64,000 nucleotides of DNA from Paracoccus laeviglucosivorans (GCF_900182695.1 NZ_FXTK01000014.1:1-64000); one strand, 5' to 3'; counted from the first letter of the stretch, positions 44,024-52,891 are shown. A program made the numbers and translations. The notes: generated from the sequence alone by a model not told the origin.

Positions 44024-44905
44024 ATGACGAAACTGGGATTCCTTGGCTTTGGCGAAGCTTCGTTCAACATTGCGGCGGGCCTGCGTGACGAAGGGCTGGC
44101 AGGCATCCGCGCCTATGATGCGGCATGGCAAACGGAACCTGCCAGCGCCCTGATCGCGGAACGCGCCGCCGAGGCGGGGGTCGAACTTGTCGGCTCGGCC
44201 GAGGAACTGATCGGCGGCAGCGATATTGTCGTCTGCTCGATCAGCGCGAATGCAGCCGTGCCCGTGGCGCGGCAATGCGCGCCGCTGCTGCGTCCGGGTC
44301 AGGTCTATGTGGACCTGAATTCGGCCGGGCCCGACACCAAGCTGGAGGTCGAAAAGATCGTGGGCAACACGGCGACCTTCGTAGACGTGGCGGTCATGGG
44401 CACGGTGCCCGGTGCGCGCCACAAGGTCCCGATGCTGGCATCCGGGCCCGGCGCGCAGTCATTCGCGGATTTCGGGAATGGCTTCGGCATGGCAATCACT
44501 GCGCTGGAAGGTCCGACCGGCAAGGCATCCGCATCCAAGATGTTCCGTTCGATCTTCATGAAGGGCTACGTCATGCTGCTGCTTGAGGCCGTCATCGCAG
44601 GCCGCAGCTTCGGGATCGAGGAGGACGTGCTGGCCTCGATCGGCAAATCGCTGAAGACCGACGACTTTCGCGCCACGGCCAACGATCTGATGTGCCGCGC
44701 GGTGATCCACGCCGAACGCCGCGAGCATGAGATGGACGAAGTGGTCGCCACGCTCGACAGCCTTGATGTCGATGCGATCATGTCCAAGGCAGGCCGCGAC
44801 AAGCTGGCATGGTGTGTCCAGCAGGGCTTCCGTGGCCATTTCAACGGTCGTCCCCCCGCCGATTTCCACGACATCTTTGCCGCCATGGACGCGGCCAGGG
44901 CCTGA
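44024..44905 (+). CDS. 6-phosphogluconate-dehydrogenase-like oxidoreductase with DUF1932 domain
   Basis: This 293-residue NAD(P)-dependent enzyme has a Rossmann domain (LGFLGFGEASFNIAAGLRD), a beta-hydroxyacid dehydrogenase middle (LRPGQVYVDLNSAGPDTK, FVDVAVMGTVPGARHKVP) and the C-terminal DUF1932 helical domain (SKMFRSIFMKGYVMLLLEAVIAGRSFGIEEDV). The lysine in SASKMFR occupies the usual catalytic place. It should oxidise a hydroxy acid; the substrate is unknown. It lies 37 bases after the CitMHS gene and 13 before the aldolase gene. Confidence 0.85.
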   Translation: MTKLGFLGFGEASFNIAAGLRDEGLAGIRAYDAAWQTEPASALIAERAAEAGVELVGSAEELIGGSDIVVCSISANAAVPVARQCAPLLRPGQVYVDLNSAGPDTKLEVEKIVGNTATFVDVAVMGTVPGARHKVPMLASGPGAQSFADFGNGFGMAITALEGPTGKASASKMFRSIFMKGYVMLLLEAVIAGRSFGIEEDVLASIGKSLKTDDFRATANDLMCRAVIHAERREHEMDEVVATLDSLDVDAIMSKAGRDKLAWCVQQGFRGHFNGRPPADFHDIFAAMDAARA

Positions 44906-44917
44906 AGGAGAAGACCT

Positions 44918-45607
44918 ATGGCAAATACAGGTTTCCGCATCTTTACCCGCATCAACCGTCCCGCGCCGGAGCTGATCGACGCGTTCCGCGACGTTCCGGT
45001 CGCGAATATCGGCGACTCGATGAACCGGGCATCCATGCTGGACGCGCGCATCCGCCGTATCAGCAAGGTGAACCTTGCAGGTCCGGCATTTACCGTGAAA
45101 TCGCGCGCAGGTGACAACCTGATGCTGCACAAGGCGCTGGACATGGCGCAGCCCGGCGACGTCATCGTGTTCGACGGACATGGCGACCTGACCTCGGCCA
45201 TCACGGGTGAGCTGATGATGCAGATCGCGATTGAACGCAAGCTGGGCGGCGTCGTCATCGACGGTGCGATCCGCGACCTTGGCACGCTGCGCGATCTGGA
45301 CCTGCCGATCTTTGCCGCAGGCGTGACGCCTGCCGGTCCGTATAAGGACGGGCCGGGTGAAATCAACGTCCCCGTCTCGGTCGGTAGCGTCGTGGTCAAT
45401 CCCGGTGACATCGTTGTGGGCGACGAAGACGGCATCGTGATCATCCCCCCGGCGCAAGCACAGGGCATCCTTGCCAAGGCGCAAAAGAAGCAGGCCGACG
45501 AAGGTGCCAAGATGGCGGCGATCCGCGGCGGCACCAACGACGTGTCTTGGGTGGACCGCGAACTGGCGGCCAAGGGCTGCGAGATCATCGACGACTTCTG
45601 GAAATAA
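44918..45607 (+). CDS. RraA-like / HMG-aldolase family protein (copy 2)
   Basis: This 229-residue paralogue of the 38859-39536 product keeps the catalytic pair in DGAIRDLGTL and GELMMQIAIERKLGG, and shares long runs such as FTVKSRAGDNLMLHKALD and AGPYKDGPGEINVP-like segments. It probably acts as a class II aldolase that releases pyruvate from the oxidised product of the DUF1932 dehydrogenase. The first Gly-Asp-Ser-Met part (NIGDSMNRAS) is typical. AAGGAGAAG precedes the start. Confidence 0.86.
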   Translation: MANTGFRIFTRINRPAPELIDAFRDVPVANIGDSMNRASMLDARIRRISKVNLAGPAFTVKSRAGDNLMLHKALDMAQPGDVIVFDGHGDLTSAITGELMMQIAIERKLGGVVIDGAIRDLGTLRDLDLPIFAAGVTPAGPYKDGPGEINVPVSVGSVVVNPGDIVVGDEDGIVIIPPAQAQGILAKAQKKQADEGAKMAAIRGGTNDVSWVDRELAAKGCEIIDDFWK

Positions 45608-45614
45608 ATCGTCG

Positions 45615-45639
45615 TCAGGGCCGCGCATCGCGGCCCTGA
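45615..45639. terminator. Strong stem-loop between convergent operons
   Basis: TCAGGGCCGCG (45615-45625) pairs perfectly with CGCGGCCCTGA (45629-45639) around a three-base loop. It ends the rightward CitMHS operon and the leftward hydroxyacid oxidase gene. Confidence 0.85.
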
Positions 45640-45642
45640 TCC

Positions 45643-46815
45643 CTATACCGCCCCGGCCCCAACCCTTGCCAGAACATGGGGCCCGATTTCTTCAACGTTG
45701 TTCACGCCTAGCAAGGCTATGTTGCGATCCACTTCGGAATGCAGGATTTCTGCGGCACGCGTGACACCCGCTTTCCCGCCGATGGTCGCTGCGTAAAGAA
45801 ACGGCCTGCCGACGAAGACGAAATCCGCACCAAGAGCAATCGCCTTGAGCACGTCGCTGCCGCGCCGGACGGATCCGTCCAGCATGACTGCTGCGCGCTT
45901 GCCCACCGCGCTGCGCACATCCGGCAAAACCTGCAAGGGTGCGATCGTTCCATCAAGCTGGCGACCGCCGTGGTTCGAGACGATGATCCCTTCGGCCCCA
46001 ACCTTTACGGCGTCCTCGGCATCTTCGGGCCTTGTCACGCCCTTGATGATCAGCTTGCCGCGCCAGCGGTCCCGGATCAGTGCGATATGGCTCCAGTCCA
46101 GATGCCCCTTCATGCGGAAATCACGCATGACATTGCGCGACAGGATCGGCGCGCCCCGTTCAACGAACGAGTTTTCGAAATGCGGCAATCCGTGGCGAAG
46201 CAGGGTGCGCAGCAAGGTGCCGACCGACCAGACAGGATGCAATGCACCTTGCAGCGCAAGGCGGGGACCGGGACGTAGCGGCGTCGTGAACCCGGCACGA
46301 ATGTTGTGTTCACGGTTTGCTAGCGCGGCTGTATCGACAGTCACGACCAGCGTGCCAATCCCGGCCGCGGCCACGCGGTCCACCAGCGCAAGGATCCGTT
46401 CGGGCTCGCCCGGCAGATAGGCTTGGAACCAGATATGCGGGTTCGCTGCTGCCACATCCTCAAGCGGGATCAGGGACGAGCCGCTCATGATCATCGGGAT
46501 GCCCGCATCTTTCGCCGCTTGCGCAAGGGCTATATCGCCGCGATAGGCCATCAGCGCGCTGATACCCATGGGAGCGATGCCAAAGGGCGCCGTAAAGCCG
46601 TCGCCCAAAAGGCTTGTCGCTGTGCTGCGATGCGCCACGTTGTGCATCACGCGCGGCAAAAAGCCCCAAGCCTGAAATGCCCCTGCATTGTTGCGCAGCG
46701 TGGCGCCGGTTTCGCTGCCGCCCCGGATATATTCAAACAGCGGATGGGGCAGTCGCCTGCGGGCGAAATGTTCGAAGTCGTCCAACGCAAGGCAGCGTTT
46801 CAAGGATCGGGTCAT
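45643..46815 (-). CDS. FMN-dependent alpha-hydroxyacid oxidase/dehydrogenase (LldD-like)
   Basis: This 390-residue enzyme is of the L-lactate dehydrogenase/glycolate oxidase family, with FMN-binding and catalytic motifs intact: GIAPMGISALM, FQAYLPGEPE, IVVSNHGGRQLDG (catalytic His), and MLDGSVRRGSDVLKAIALGADFVFVGRPFLYA. It oxidises L-lactate, mandelate or another L-2-hydroxyacid to the 2-keto acid and probably feeds electrons to the membrane or to oxygen. It is divergent from a LysR gene and convergent with the aldolase gene, as a third enzyme of this hydroxyacid region. Confidence 0.88.
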   Translation of the reverse strand: MTRSLKRCLALDDFEHFARRRLPHPLFEYIRGGSETGATLRNNAGAFQAWGFLPRVMHNVAHRSTATSLLGDGFTAPFGIAPMGISALMAYRGDIALAQAAKDAGIPMIMSGSSLIPLEDVAAANPHIWFQAYLPGEPERILALVDRVAAAGIGTLVVTVDTAALANREHNIRAGFTTPLRPGPRLALQGALHPVWSVGTLLRTLLRHGLPHFENSFVERGAPILSRNVMRDFRMKGHLDWSHIALIRDRWRGKLIIKGVTRPEDAEDAVKVGAEGIIVSNHGGRQLDGTIAPLQVLPDVRSAVGKRAAVMLDGSVRRGSDVLKAIALGADFVFVGRPFLYAATIGGKAGVTRAAEILHSEVDRNIALLGVNNVEEIGPHVLARVGAGAV

Positions 46816-46899
46816 GGCTGGGCGGGTCCGTTTTCAGATTGCTGACGACGACATTGCCCATATGAAATCTTTAATAAAGCGCGTAATATTTCACCATAT

Positions 46900-46916
46900 T
46901 TAAAGGAAACCTTTAA
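46900..46916. promoter_or_regulatory. Inverted repeat upstream of the third LysR gene
   Basis: TTAAAGG (46900-46906) and CCTTTAA (46910-46916) are perfect seven-base arms around AAA, just before the LysR ATG (46919) and in the divergent promoter region of the LldD-like gene. A related CTTTAATAAAG lies about 30 bp upstream. Both may be LysR sites. Confidence 0.5.
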
Positions 46917-46918
46917 CT

Positions 46919-47809
46919 ATGGATATGCGACAGTTGCGGACCCTTTTGGCCATTGCGCAAACCGGCAGTTTCTCGAAAGCGGCGGAATTAGTGCATCTTA
47001 CCGTCTCCGCCGTGGGTCAGCAGGTGCGCGCGCTTGAGGCCGAGGTCGGCGTCGTCCTGTTCGATCGCACCAGTCGCCCGCCCAGCCTGACCGTCGCGGG
47101 GCGTCAAATGGTCGAGGTTGCCGAAAACATTCTGCGGACCGCCGATGTCGGCATCGATCTGGTCAAGGGGCGCAAGGTCGCGGGAACCTTGTCGCTGGGA
47201 TCTGTGCGCACCAGTGCGCTTTCCATTCTTCCAAGGGCGATGAAACGGCTGAACTCGAATTACCCCGAGTTGCGTATCAGGCTGCAGACCGCTGCGTCAG
47301 AGTCGCTTCTGCGCGACGTTGCGGCGGGCCGGATTGATGCCGCCATGGTGTCCGAGCACGTGAATTTCCCGACAGGACTAAAATGGAGGGCGTTCCGCCG
47401 TGAACCTTTGTTCGTCATAGCGCCGCCGCATTCGCCCATGCTTGATGCGACCGGATACCTGACGCGCTATCCCTATATCAGGTTCCGGTCCAATGTTCCC
47501 TTGGCTAACCAGATTGACCTTGAGCTTGCCAAGCTGAACCTTGCGCTGAATGAAATTGCCGAGATCGATACGATTGCCGCCATCACATCATGCGTTGCGA
47601 ACGGTCTGGGCGTTTCGGTCGTGCCGCGCTTGGCCGTGGACGCCTCGGCCCTGCCGCTGGTCACCGCGCCGTTCGGCACACCGCCGGTTTTTCGCGAGAT
47701 CGGACTGGTCGAAAAAACATCGGGACCACGGTCAAACCTCATATCCGAGCTACATGAAATGCTGATCGAAGAATGCGGCGAATTTGGCGTGCCCGCGAAA
47801 GTGACGTGA
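46919..47809 (+). CDS. LysR-family regulator, paralogue of the 40.6-kb regulator
   Basis: This 296-residue LysR protein starts MDMRQLRTLLAIAQTGSFSKAAELVHLTVSAVGQQVRALE and shares much of its sequence with the 40641-41546 regulator, including SVRTSALSILPRAMKRL, the second domain and NEIAEIDTIAAITSCVANGLG. It is divergent from the LldD-like gene, its probable target. Confidence 0.9.
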   Translation: MDMRQLRTLLAIAQTGSFSKAAELVHLTVSAVGQQVRALEAEVGVVLFDRTSRPPSLTVAGRQMVEVAENILRTADVGIDLVKGRKVAGTLSLGSVRTSALSILPRAMKRLNSNYPELRIRLQTAASESLLRDVAAGRIDAAMVSEHVNFPTGLKWRAFRREPLFVIAPPHSPMLDATGYLTRYPYIRFRSNVPLANQIDLELAKLNLALNEIAEIDTIAAITSCVANGLGVSVVPRLAVDASALPLVTAPFGTPPVFREIGLVEKTSGPRSNLISELHEMLIEECGEFGVPAKVT

Positions 47810-48107
47810 TCGGGGCATAGATGGTCGCCGTGATGCTGGGTCAGTCGATTGGCCCCAATATCATTGGCCAATCACGTGGTCGAGGACGTGATCCTGTCCA
47901 TTGCGGGCGGAATGGTGCTGACAACAGCCCTGCTGGCCCGCGGATTGAGTGCCCGGAAATCCGTCGGTTCCGGGTCGGGCTTTGGTCTGGGAATAATCGC
48001 CTTGACCTGTTCGCTGTCGCTGACCTTGGACATTGCGCCGCCCGTCGCGCGGCGCACGTTGCCCATTTCGATCAAACCCCATGGCACACACGAGTTCGTG
48101 GCCCGTG
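47810..48107. other. Unassigned region with stem-loop and an unclear open frame
   Basis: GATTGGCC (47847-47854) and GGCCAATC (47866-47873) form a stem just after the LysR gene and may end its transcript. A rightward frame from 47849 encodes two hydrophobic segments (VILSIAGGMVLTTALLA, LGIIALTCSLSLTL) but runs into the opposite tautomerase-like gene and has no good ribosome binding site, so I leave it open. Confidence 0.35.
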
Positions 48108-48440
48108 TTATTTCAGCGCGACATAGGTTTCCGCGTCGAGCATTGCCACACGCACCGCGATGCGCAGGCCGGTCGCATCGGCAATGACCCGCTGCAATTC
48201 CTGCGCCTTTGCCGTGACGGCATCTCGGGTGCGGTCAGGTCGGGGCATCAGGTTCAATTCGGCATTGATCGTGGGTTGGTCGGGCAAGGCCAGCACCGGC
48301 ACGACCGCAAGCTGGCAGGCTGACGGTTCGACCCCAAAGCTTTTGCACAGCAACCCGCGCAGTTCGGGCATCAATTCTGCCAGCCGGGGGCGCTGTTCCG
48401 TCAGGTGGGTTTCGTCCAGATACAGTTTCAGATTGGGCAT
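48108..48440 (-). CDS. Small tautomerase-superfamily-like protein
   Basis: This 110-residue protein begins MPNLKLYLDE. A proline right after the initiator Met, followed by a beta strand, is the mark of the tautomerase superfamily (4-oxalocrotonate tautomerase, CHMI, MIF), where Pro-1 is the catalytic base. Length and the later strand LQRVIADATGLRIAVRVAMLDAETYVALK fit the longer CHMI-type monomer. It might act on an enol or keto acid of the nearby pathways. Assignment rests on the N-terminus and size. Confidence 0.55.
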   Translation of the reverse strand: MPNLKLYLDETHLTEQRPRLAELMPELRGLLCKSFGVEPSACQLAVVPVLALPDQPTINAELNLMPRPDRTRDAVTAKAQELQRVIADATGLRIAVRVAMLDAETYVALK

Positions 48441-48923
48441 CAGATCTCACATCAGGCTGAAATTAAATCGCAACGACTATACCATTGTTGCGCAGGTCAG
48501 TGCGGCAACGGCACGAACGTTGACATAGCAGTAAAGGGAACGCCCATGCCGATCATGTCCTTGGGCAAGATGCCGACACGCGGCAGGTCGGGTGTCACCG
48601 GAAATCCCCTTGATCGAGTGGGCGTATCGCCTGTCAAAAGCCCGATCTGCACGCGATGTTCAAGAAAGTAATTCTTTCTTCTGAGCATTGAAAAGGTCAT
48701 CTCCGGGTCTTTGTTTCCATCTGGTTGCGCACTGCTGACGCTGTTTTGGACAAAGTTTGGCGGCCCGACGTCGGCGGCGGACCGGGCTCACGCATCAGAT
48801 CAGCGAAATGTCGCAAATCGGATATGAAAGCTGCGCCGTCATTCTGCCTCATTAAGCAGTTACAGGCTACGATCCCGGAAATTTCGGGGCACGTCGTGCC
48901 CAAGGGGATGGAGGCCTTTTCTG
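48441..48923. other. Intergenic region upstream of the fusion enzyme gene
   Basis: I see no supported gene in these 483 bp. A minus-strand frame at 48497-48700 has no recognisable content. The region ends with GGAGG at 48910-48914, the ribosome binding site of the fusion gene. Confidence 0.4.
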
Positions 48924-51890
48924 ATGATCACCGACGGCGAACTGATTGCGCATCGCAAGTCTGCCCTGAACGATACCCGCAATGGCGCACCCGCCATTCC
49001 CTCGAACCCTTTTTTTGGCGTGGGTCCGATCACCGACGCGACCACGGACGAGGTTGACAGCCGTCTGCGCCGATATGAATTCGACCGCTGGATCGAGGCG
49101 ACGTATCGCAAATTCGACGACAAGGGCAACGATCTGGGCCCGTTCTCGACCGCGGAACTGTCGCGCAGTATGCATCGCGGCTATCCGGCCGATGCGATCC
49201 TGCTGGACATGATGCGCGCCATTCACCGCTATTTCGAATTCCCGAAAACCAACCGCATCGCAGTCGGTCTGGGCGGCGGGCATAGCGGCTATACGGTCTG
49301 TGTCCAGCACCTGCTGAACGCCAACGAACCCGATCAGCGCGTCTATGTGGACACGCCCCGTCCCGAGGGCAGCGATGCCGGGGCCTCGGGCTTTTTCCGC
49401 CAGTCCTGGGCCACCCAGCTGATCGAGATGCATCGCTTTGCCGAAAACGGCTGCGAAAGCCGCATCCATTTCGCGCCGCGCGAGGGGGTAATTCCCACGG
49501 CCAAGGAACTGGCCGATCTGGGCATTTCGGTCTTTGTCGGCGTCGGGCATGAAACCACTGGTGCCAACTCTTATACCCAGCAGGAAATTCAGGAACTGCT
49601 GAACTGGCTGGACGGCGACCCGGAAAGCCGCCACGCAGTGTTTGACGCTACCTCGATGCTGGGGGCGATGCCTTGGCCTGCGGAAACCGTCCGCGCGGTC
49701 ATGGCCAAATGCTGCCTGTTCATGCCGTTCCAAAAGGCGATCGGCGGTATTTCGGGCTATTTCGTCGCCTCGTTCACGCCTTCGGCCTTGTCGCTGATCG
49801 AACGCAACCAGCAAAACCCGTCCTGGGCCATTCCGCGCCAGCTGAAGATCGCGCCGCCGCTTGACGCCAAGCAGCCGCTCAGCAGCAAGCGTTCAGTCGA
49901 TGCCGGACCGTTCTATGATGCGACGCAGGACAAGATGCTGGGCGGCGTCATCAATACCTATAGCGCGTTGGCATTCGCTGAAACGACCTTTGGCCTGATG
50001 CAGACCGAACGCCGCGTGGGTTCCGTGACCGAGATGAACAAGCGTTCGGCCATCAACCGCGAACTGGTCGATGAATGGATCGCGCAGAATCCGCTGATGG
50101 GTCTGGTCGTCGAGGAAAAGGCGCGGCGCGGCGCGGCCGTCACGCTGCTGCGCATCAACGATGGCACGATTTCGTCGTCCGATCTGCACGCGCGGATCAT
50201 CGCGCGTTCCAAGCAGCTTTTGGGGTATGAGGGCGTCACCCATCCCAATGGCGTGCATGAAACCGGGCTGGACGCCGCGCGATATGTGAACGCATTCCCC
50301 GGCACTCCCGGCGATTACCGCGCATGGATCGGCGGCATCCGCGAGCCTGCGGATGTCACAGCGCTGCTGGAAAATCTGAAATACGCCTATCTGCGGGCCA
50401 AGATCGTCGTGATCGAGGAAGAGCTGGAGCGGCGCGGCACTGCGGTCGAATATGACGCAGCCGACACCACTGATGCAGGCGTGCGCCAAGGCACGGTCAA
50501 CGTGCTGATTGCGGATGCGATCGGCCTGCGTTTCGGCGCGGACGGCAAGCTGGATCACAGCGAACTGGCCGCCTATATCGCCGAAATTGGCGGGGTGTTT
50601 CACGAAACCTCGGTCAACGCGGGCAAGCCTGCCGATGACGGCAAGGTGCATTTCTTCTATCAGCCGCATCTTAGCACGGCGGATGAGTTGCTGGCCGAAG
50701 CGGGGCAGGGCCAATATGACGCGCTGATCGCCGCTGCCACCTTTATCCCGGCAGATGCCAGATTCCGTTTTGGCGGCGTGCGGATCGGTGCGGGCACGGG
50801 GAATATGGGTTCGGCGTCATGGGGCGGACCGAACGGCGAAGGCGGCGAAGCGCCGCTGATGAACACGCCCGGCATCAACAGCCGTGCCACCGCGCAGATG
50901 GCTGCCAAGGCGCTGTTGAAAGTGATGCCTGACCTGCCCGTGGCCGAATTGCATGACCGTGTGGTCGCAGGTGATTTCGACACGGGCAAGAACCTTGCGG
51001 AATACCCGACCTCGAAGCTGGAAGGCAAAAAGATCGCCATTCTGGGCTATGGCAATATCGGGCGCGAACTGGCCCGGATCGCCAAGGCGTTCCACATGGA
51101 TGTCGCGATCTATGCGCGTCCTGGGCATCGCGACAATATTCTGGCCGAAGGCTATGAATATGCCGAAACGCCTGTCGCGGCGGCGGCGGGCGCGGATGTG
51201 CTGTCGGTGCATCTGGGTCTGGGCCGTCAGGATCCGGCGACGGGCGTCTATGCCAATGCCGGGTTCGTGGGTGCCGATGTGCTGTCGGCCTTGAACGATC
51301 GCGCGGTGCTGCTGAACTATGACCGTGGAGAGCTGATCGACGTCGCGGCGCTGGACAAGGCATTGGAATCGGGCAAGGTCCGCCATGCCGCGATTGACGC
51401 GGACATCTTCAAATCCGCGGATGGCATCAGCGGACCGATGAAGCCCTATCTGTCGCTGCTGCCCAAGCACGCGGACAAGGTGGAACTGCTGCCCCACGCC
51501 GCCGCCGACACCGACCACCCGACGCGGGTTGCAGGTGCCAAGCAGGCCGTGGACCAGTTGCTGGATGCAATCCGCAACCGCCTGGTGACGAACCTCAAGG
51601 GCGACTTGCCGGAAGGTTACACCTCGAACGGTTCGCGCGCTCCGTTGGGGATCGCGCAGGTCTCGGCTGGTGATCTGGCCCGCGTGGCTGCGGATGCCGC
51701 GCTGATCGCGGAACTGCGCGCGACGACCGAGACTATCGCGTCGGTCATCGGCGCGTTGGATTCGGTCAGCGACGCCAATCACCGCGCCCGCATCGTCGAG
51801 CGTTATCGTGGTCTGCTGACCAGCAACATCCTGCGGCAGAAGAACCTGCTTTCGGATGCGGGTCTGATCGCTCCGGCAGCCAAGGGCTGA
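48924..51890 (+). CDS. Fused SerC-like PLP aminotransferase and SerA-like 2-hydroxyacid dehydrogenase
   Basis: This 988-residue protein joins two enzymes of serine-type metabolism. Residues about 20-470 look like a class V (phosphoserine-type) aminotransferase: VFVGVGHETTGANSY, the cofactor Asp in AVFDATSMLGAMPW, and the PLP lysine at about 271 in FQKAIGGISG. Residues about 500-900 are a D-2-hydroxyacid dehydrogenase: RIGAGTGNMGS, NTPGINSRATAQMAAKALL, Rossmann GYGNIGRELARIAKAF (708-713 for GxGxxG), LLNYDRGELIDVAALDKAL with the Arg, and LLPHAAADTDHPTRVAG with the His. An ACT domain, present in many SerA proteins, is not evident. Together the halves could turn a 2-hydroxyacid into an amino acid, or the reverse. 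GGAGG lies nine bases before the ATG. Flanks are a tautomerase-like gene and an IS. Confidence 0.85.
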   Translation: MITDGELIAHRKSALNDTRNGAPAIPSNPFFGVGPITDATTDEVDSRLRRYEFDRWIEATYRKFDDKGNDLGPFSTAELSRSMHRGYPADAILLDMMRAIHRYFEFPKTNRIAVGLGGGHSGYTVCVQHLLNANEPDQRVYVDTPRPEGSDAGASGFFRQSWATQLIEMHRFAENGCESRIHFAPREGVIPTAKELADLGISVFVGVGHETTGANSYTQQEIQELLNWLDGDPESRHAVFDATSMLGAMPWPAETVRAVMAKCCLFMPFQKAIGGISGYFVASFTPSALSLIERNQQNPSWAIPRQLKIAPPLDAKQPLSSKRSVDAGPFYDATQDKMLGGVINTYSALAFAETTFGLMQTERRVGSVTEMNKRSAINRELVDEWIAQNPLMGLVVEEKARRGAAVTLLRINDGTISSSDLHARIIARSKQLLGYEGVTHPNGVHETGLDAARYVNAFPGTPGDYRAWIGGIREPADVTALLENLKYAYLRAKIVVIEEELERRGTAVEYDAADTTDAGVRQGTVNVLIADAIGLRFGADGKLDHSELAAYIAEIGGVFHETSVNAGKPADDGKVHFFYQPHLSTADELLAEAGQGQYDALIAAATFIPADARFRFGGVRIGAGTGNMGSASWGGPNGEGGEAPLMNTPGINSRATAQMAAKALLKVMPDLPVAELHDRVVAGDFDTGKNLAEYPTSKLEGKKIAILGYGNIGRELARIAKAFHMDVAIYARPGHRDNILAEGYEYAETPVAAAAGADVLSVHLGLGRQDPATGVYANAGFVGADVLSALNDRAVLLNYDRGELIDVAALDKALESGKVRHAAIDADIFKSADGISGPMKPYLSLLPKHADKVELLPHAAADTDHPTRVAGAKQAVDQLLDAIRNRLVTNLKGDLPEGYTSNGSRAPLGIAQVSAGDLARVAADAALIAELRATTETIASVIGALDSVSDANHRARIVERYRGLLTSNILRQKNLLSDAGLIAPAAKG

Positions 51891-51899
51891 TCCTGCTGC

Positions 51900-51926
51900 G
51901 GCCAGTCCGGGTTGTTCGGGCTGGCC
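51900..51926. terminator. Stem-loop after the fusion enzyme gene
   Basis: GGCCAG at 51900 and CTGGCC ending at 51926 form an outer stem with additional CCG/CGG pairing inside. It lies ten bases after the fusion gene stop and probably ends its transcript. Confidence 0.55.
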
Positions 51927-52054
51927 ACATGACGAGGATCATGTTGACGCCTAAGACTCGCAAAATAGATGGCCCTGGCAGGCGGGGCTTTGCCAGACTG
52001 GCCCTCCCCCACTGAAGTGGTCCGCCGTTATGTTTAAGAAACGGAGGATCGAGA

Positions 52055-52333
52055 ATGGCAAACAAGCGACCGAAGCCGGAAGAGATTGTCTCGAAGTTGC
52101 GGCAGGTTGAGGTTCTGATGGGGCAAGGCTTGTCCCGTCTGGACGCGATCAGGCGTATCGGCGTTGTCGAACAGACTTATTACCGCTGGCGGAAGCAATA
52201 CGGTGGGATGGGCGTGGATCAGTTGAAGGAACTGAAGCGGCTTCAGCAGGAGAATGAGCGGCTCAGGCGTGCAGTTTCGGACCTGACGCTGGACAAGCTG
52301 ATCCTGACGGAAGCCGCACGGGGAAACTTCTGA
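52055..52333 (+). CDS. IS3-family transposase OrfA
   Basis: This 92-residue protein is the HTH-containing first product of an IS3-family element. It shows KPEEIVSKLRQVEVLMGQGLSRLDAIRRIGVVEQTYYRWRKQY-type content, here in short: a helix-turn-helix (about 10-50) followed by a leucine-zipper coiled coil (about 55-80) used for oligomerisation. It appears intact, but its partner OrfB is disrupted, so the element is unlikely to move by itself. An OrfB frame begins close to its stop. Confidence 0.85.
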   Translation: MANKRPKPEEIVSKLRQVEVLMGQGLSRLDAIRRIGVVEQTYYRWRKQYGGMGVDQLKELKRLQQENERLRRAVSDLTLDKLILTEAARGNF

Positions 52334-52357
52334 GCCCCGCTCGCCGCCGGGCCTGTA

Positions 52358-52891
52358 TTGATCATGTCCGCGGTGAACTGGGCATTTCCGAGCGTCGGGC
52401 CCGGCCCAAGTGTTGCACCAGCACCGCTCGACACGAGCCGCAAGGTGCCACGAGGGCGGGCGGACGAAGATCTCCTGGTCGCCGACATGATTGAGCTGGC
52501 CCGGCAATACGGCCGTTATGGCTATCGTCGGATTGCGGCTCTGTTGCGGGATGCCGGATGGCAGGTGAACGACAAGCGGGTCGAGCGCTTATGGCGGCGA
52601 GAGGGACTGAAGGTGCCGGTAAAGCAACCAAAGAAGGGCCGACTATGGCTGAACGACGGATCCTGTGTCCGCTTGCGGCCGGAGTACCGGGATCATATTT
52701 GGTCATATGACTTCGTCCACTGCCGCACCGACGACGGCAAGGTGTTTCGAACGCTGAACATCCTCGATGAATTCAGCCGCGAATGCCTGACGATCAGGGT
52801 GCGGCGCAAGCTGAACTCAACAGATGTGATCGATGCGCTGACAGACCTGTTCATCATTCGCGGCGTGCCAACCTTCATTCGTTCCGACAAC
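52358..52891 (+). pseudogene. IS3 transposase OrfB, N-terminal part
   Basis: The frame encodes the first half of an rve-type integrase: YGYRRIAALLRDAGW, VERLWRREGLKVP, HIWSYDFVHCRTDDGK and LNILDEFSRECLTI. It breaks off after FIRSDN at 52891, where the IS110-family element begins. The part before about residue 30 does not match other IS3 OrfB proteins, so a small indel probably shifted the start region too. Confidence 0.8.

Noticed and set aside
47849..48187. Rightward frame with two hydrophobic segments
   Set aside because: No good ribosome binding site, and it runs into the better supported tautomerase-like gene on the other strand.
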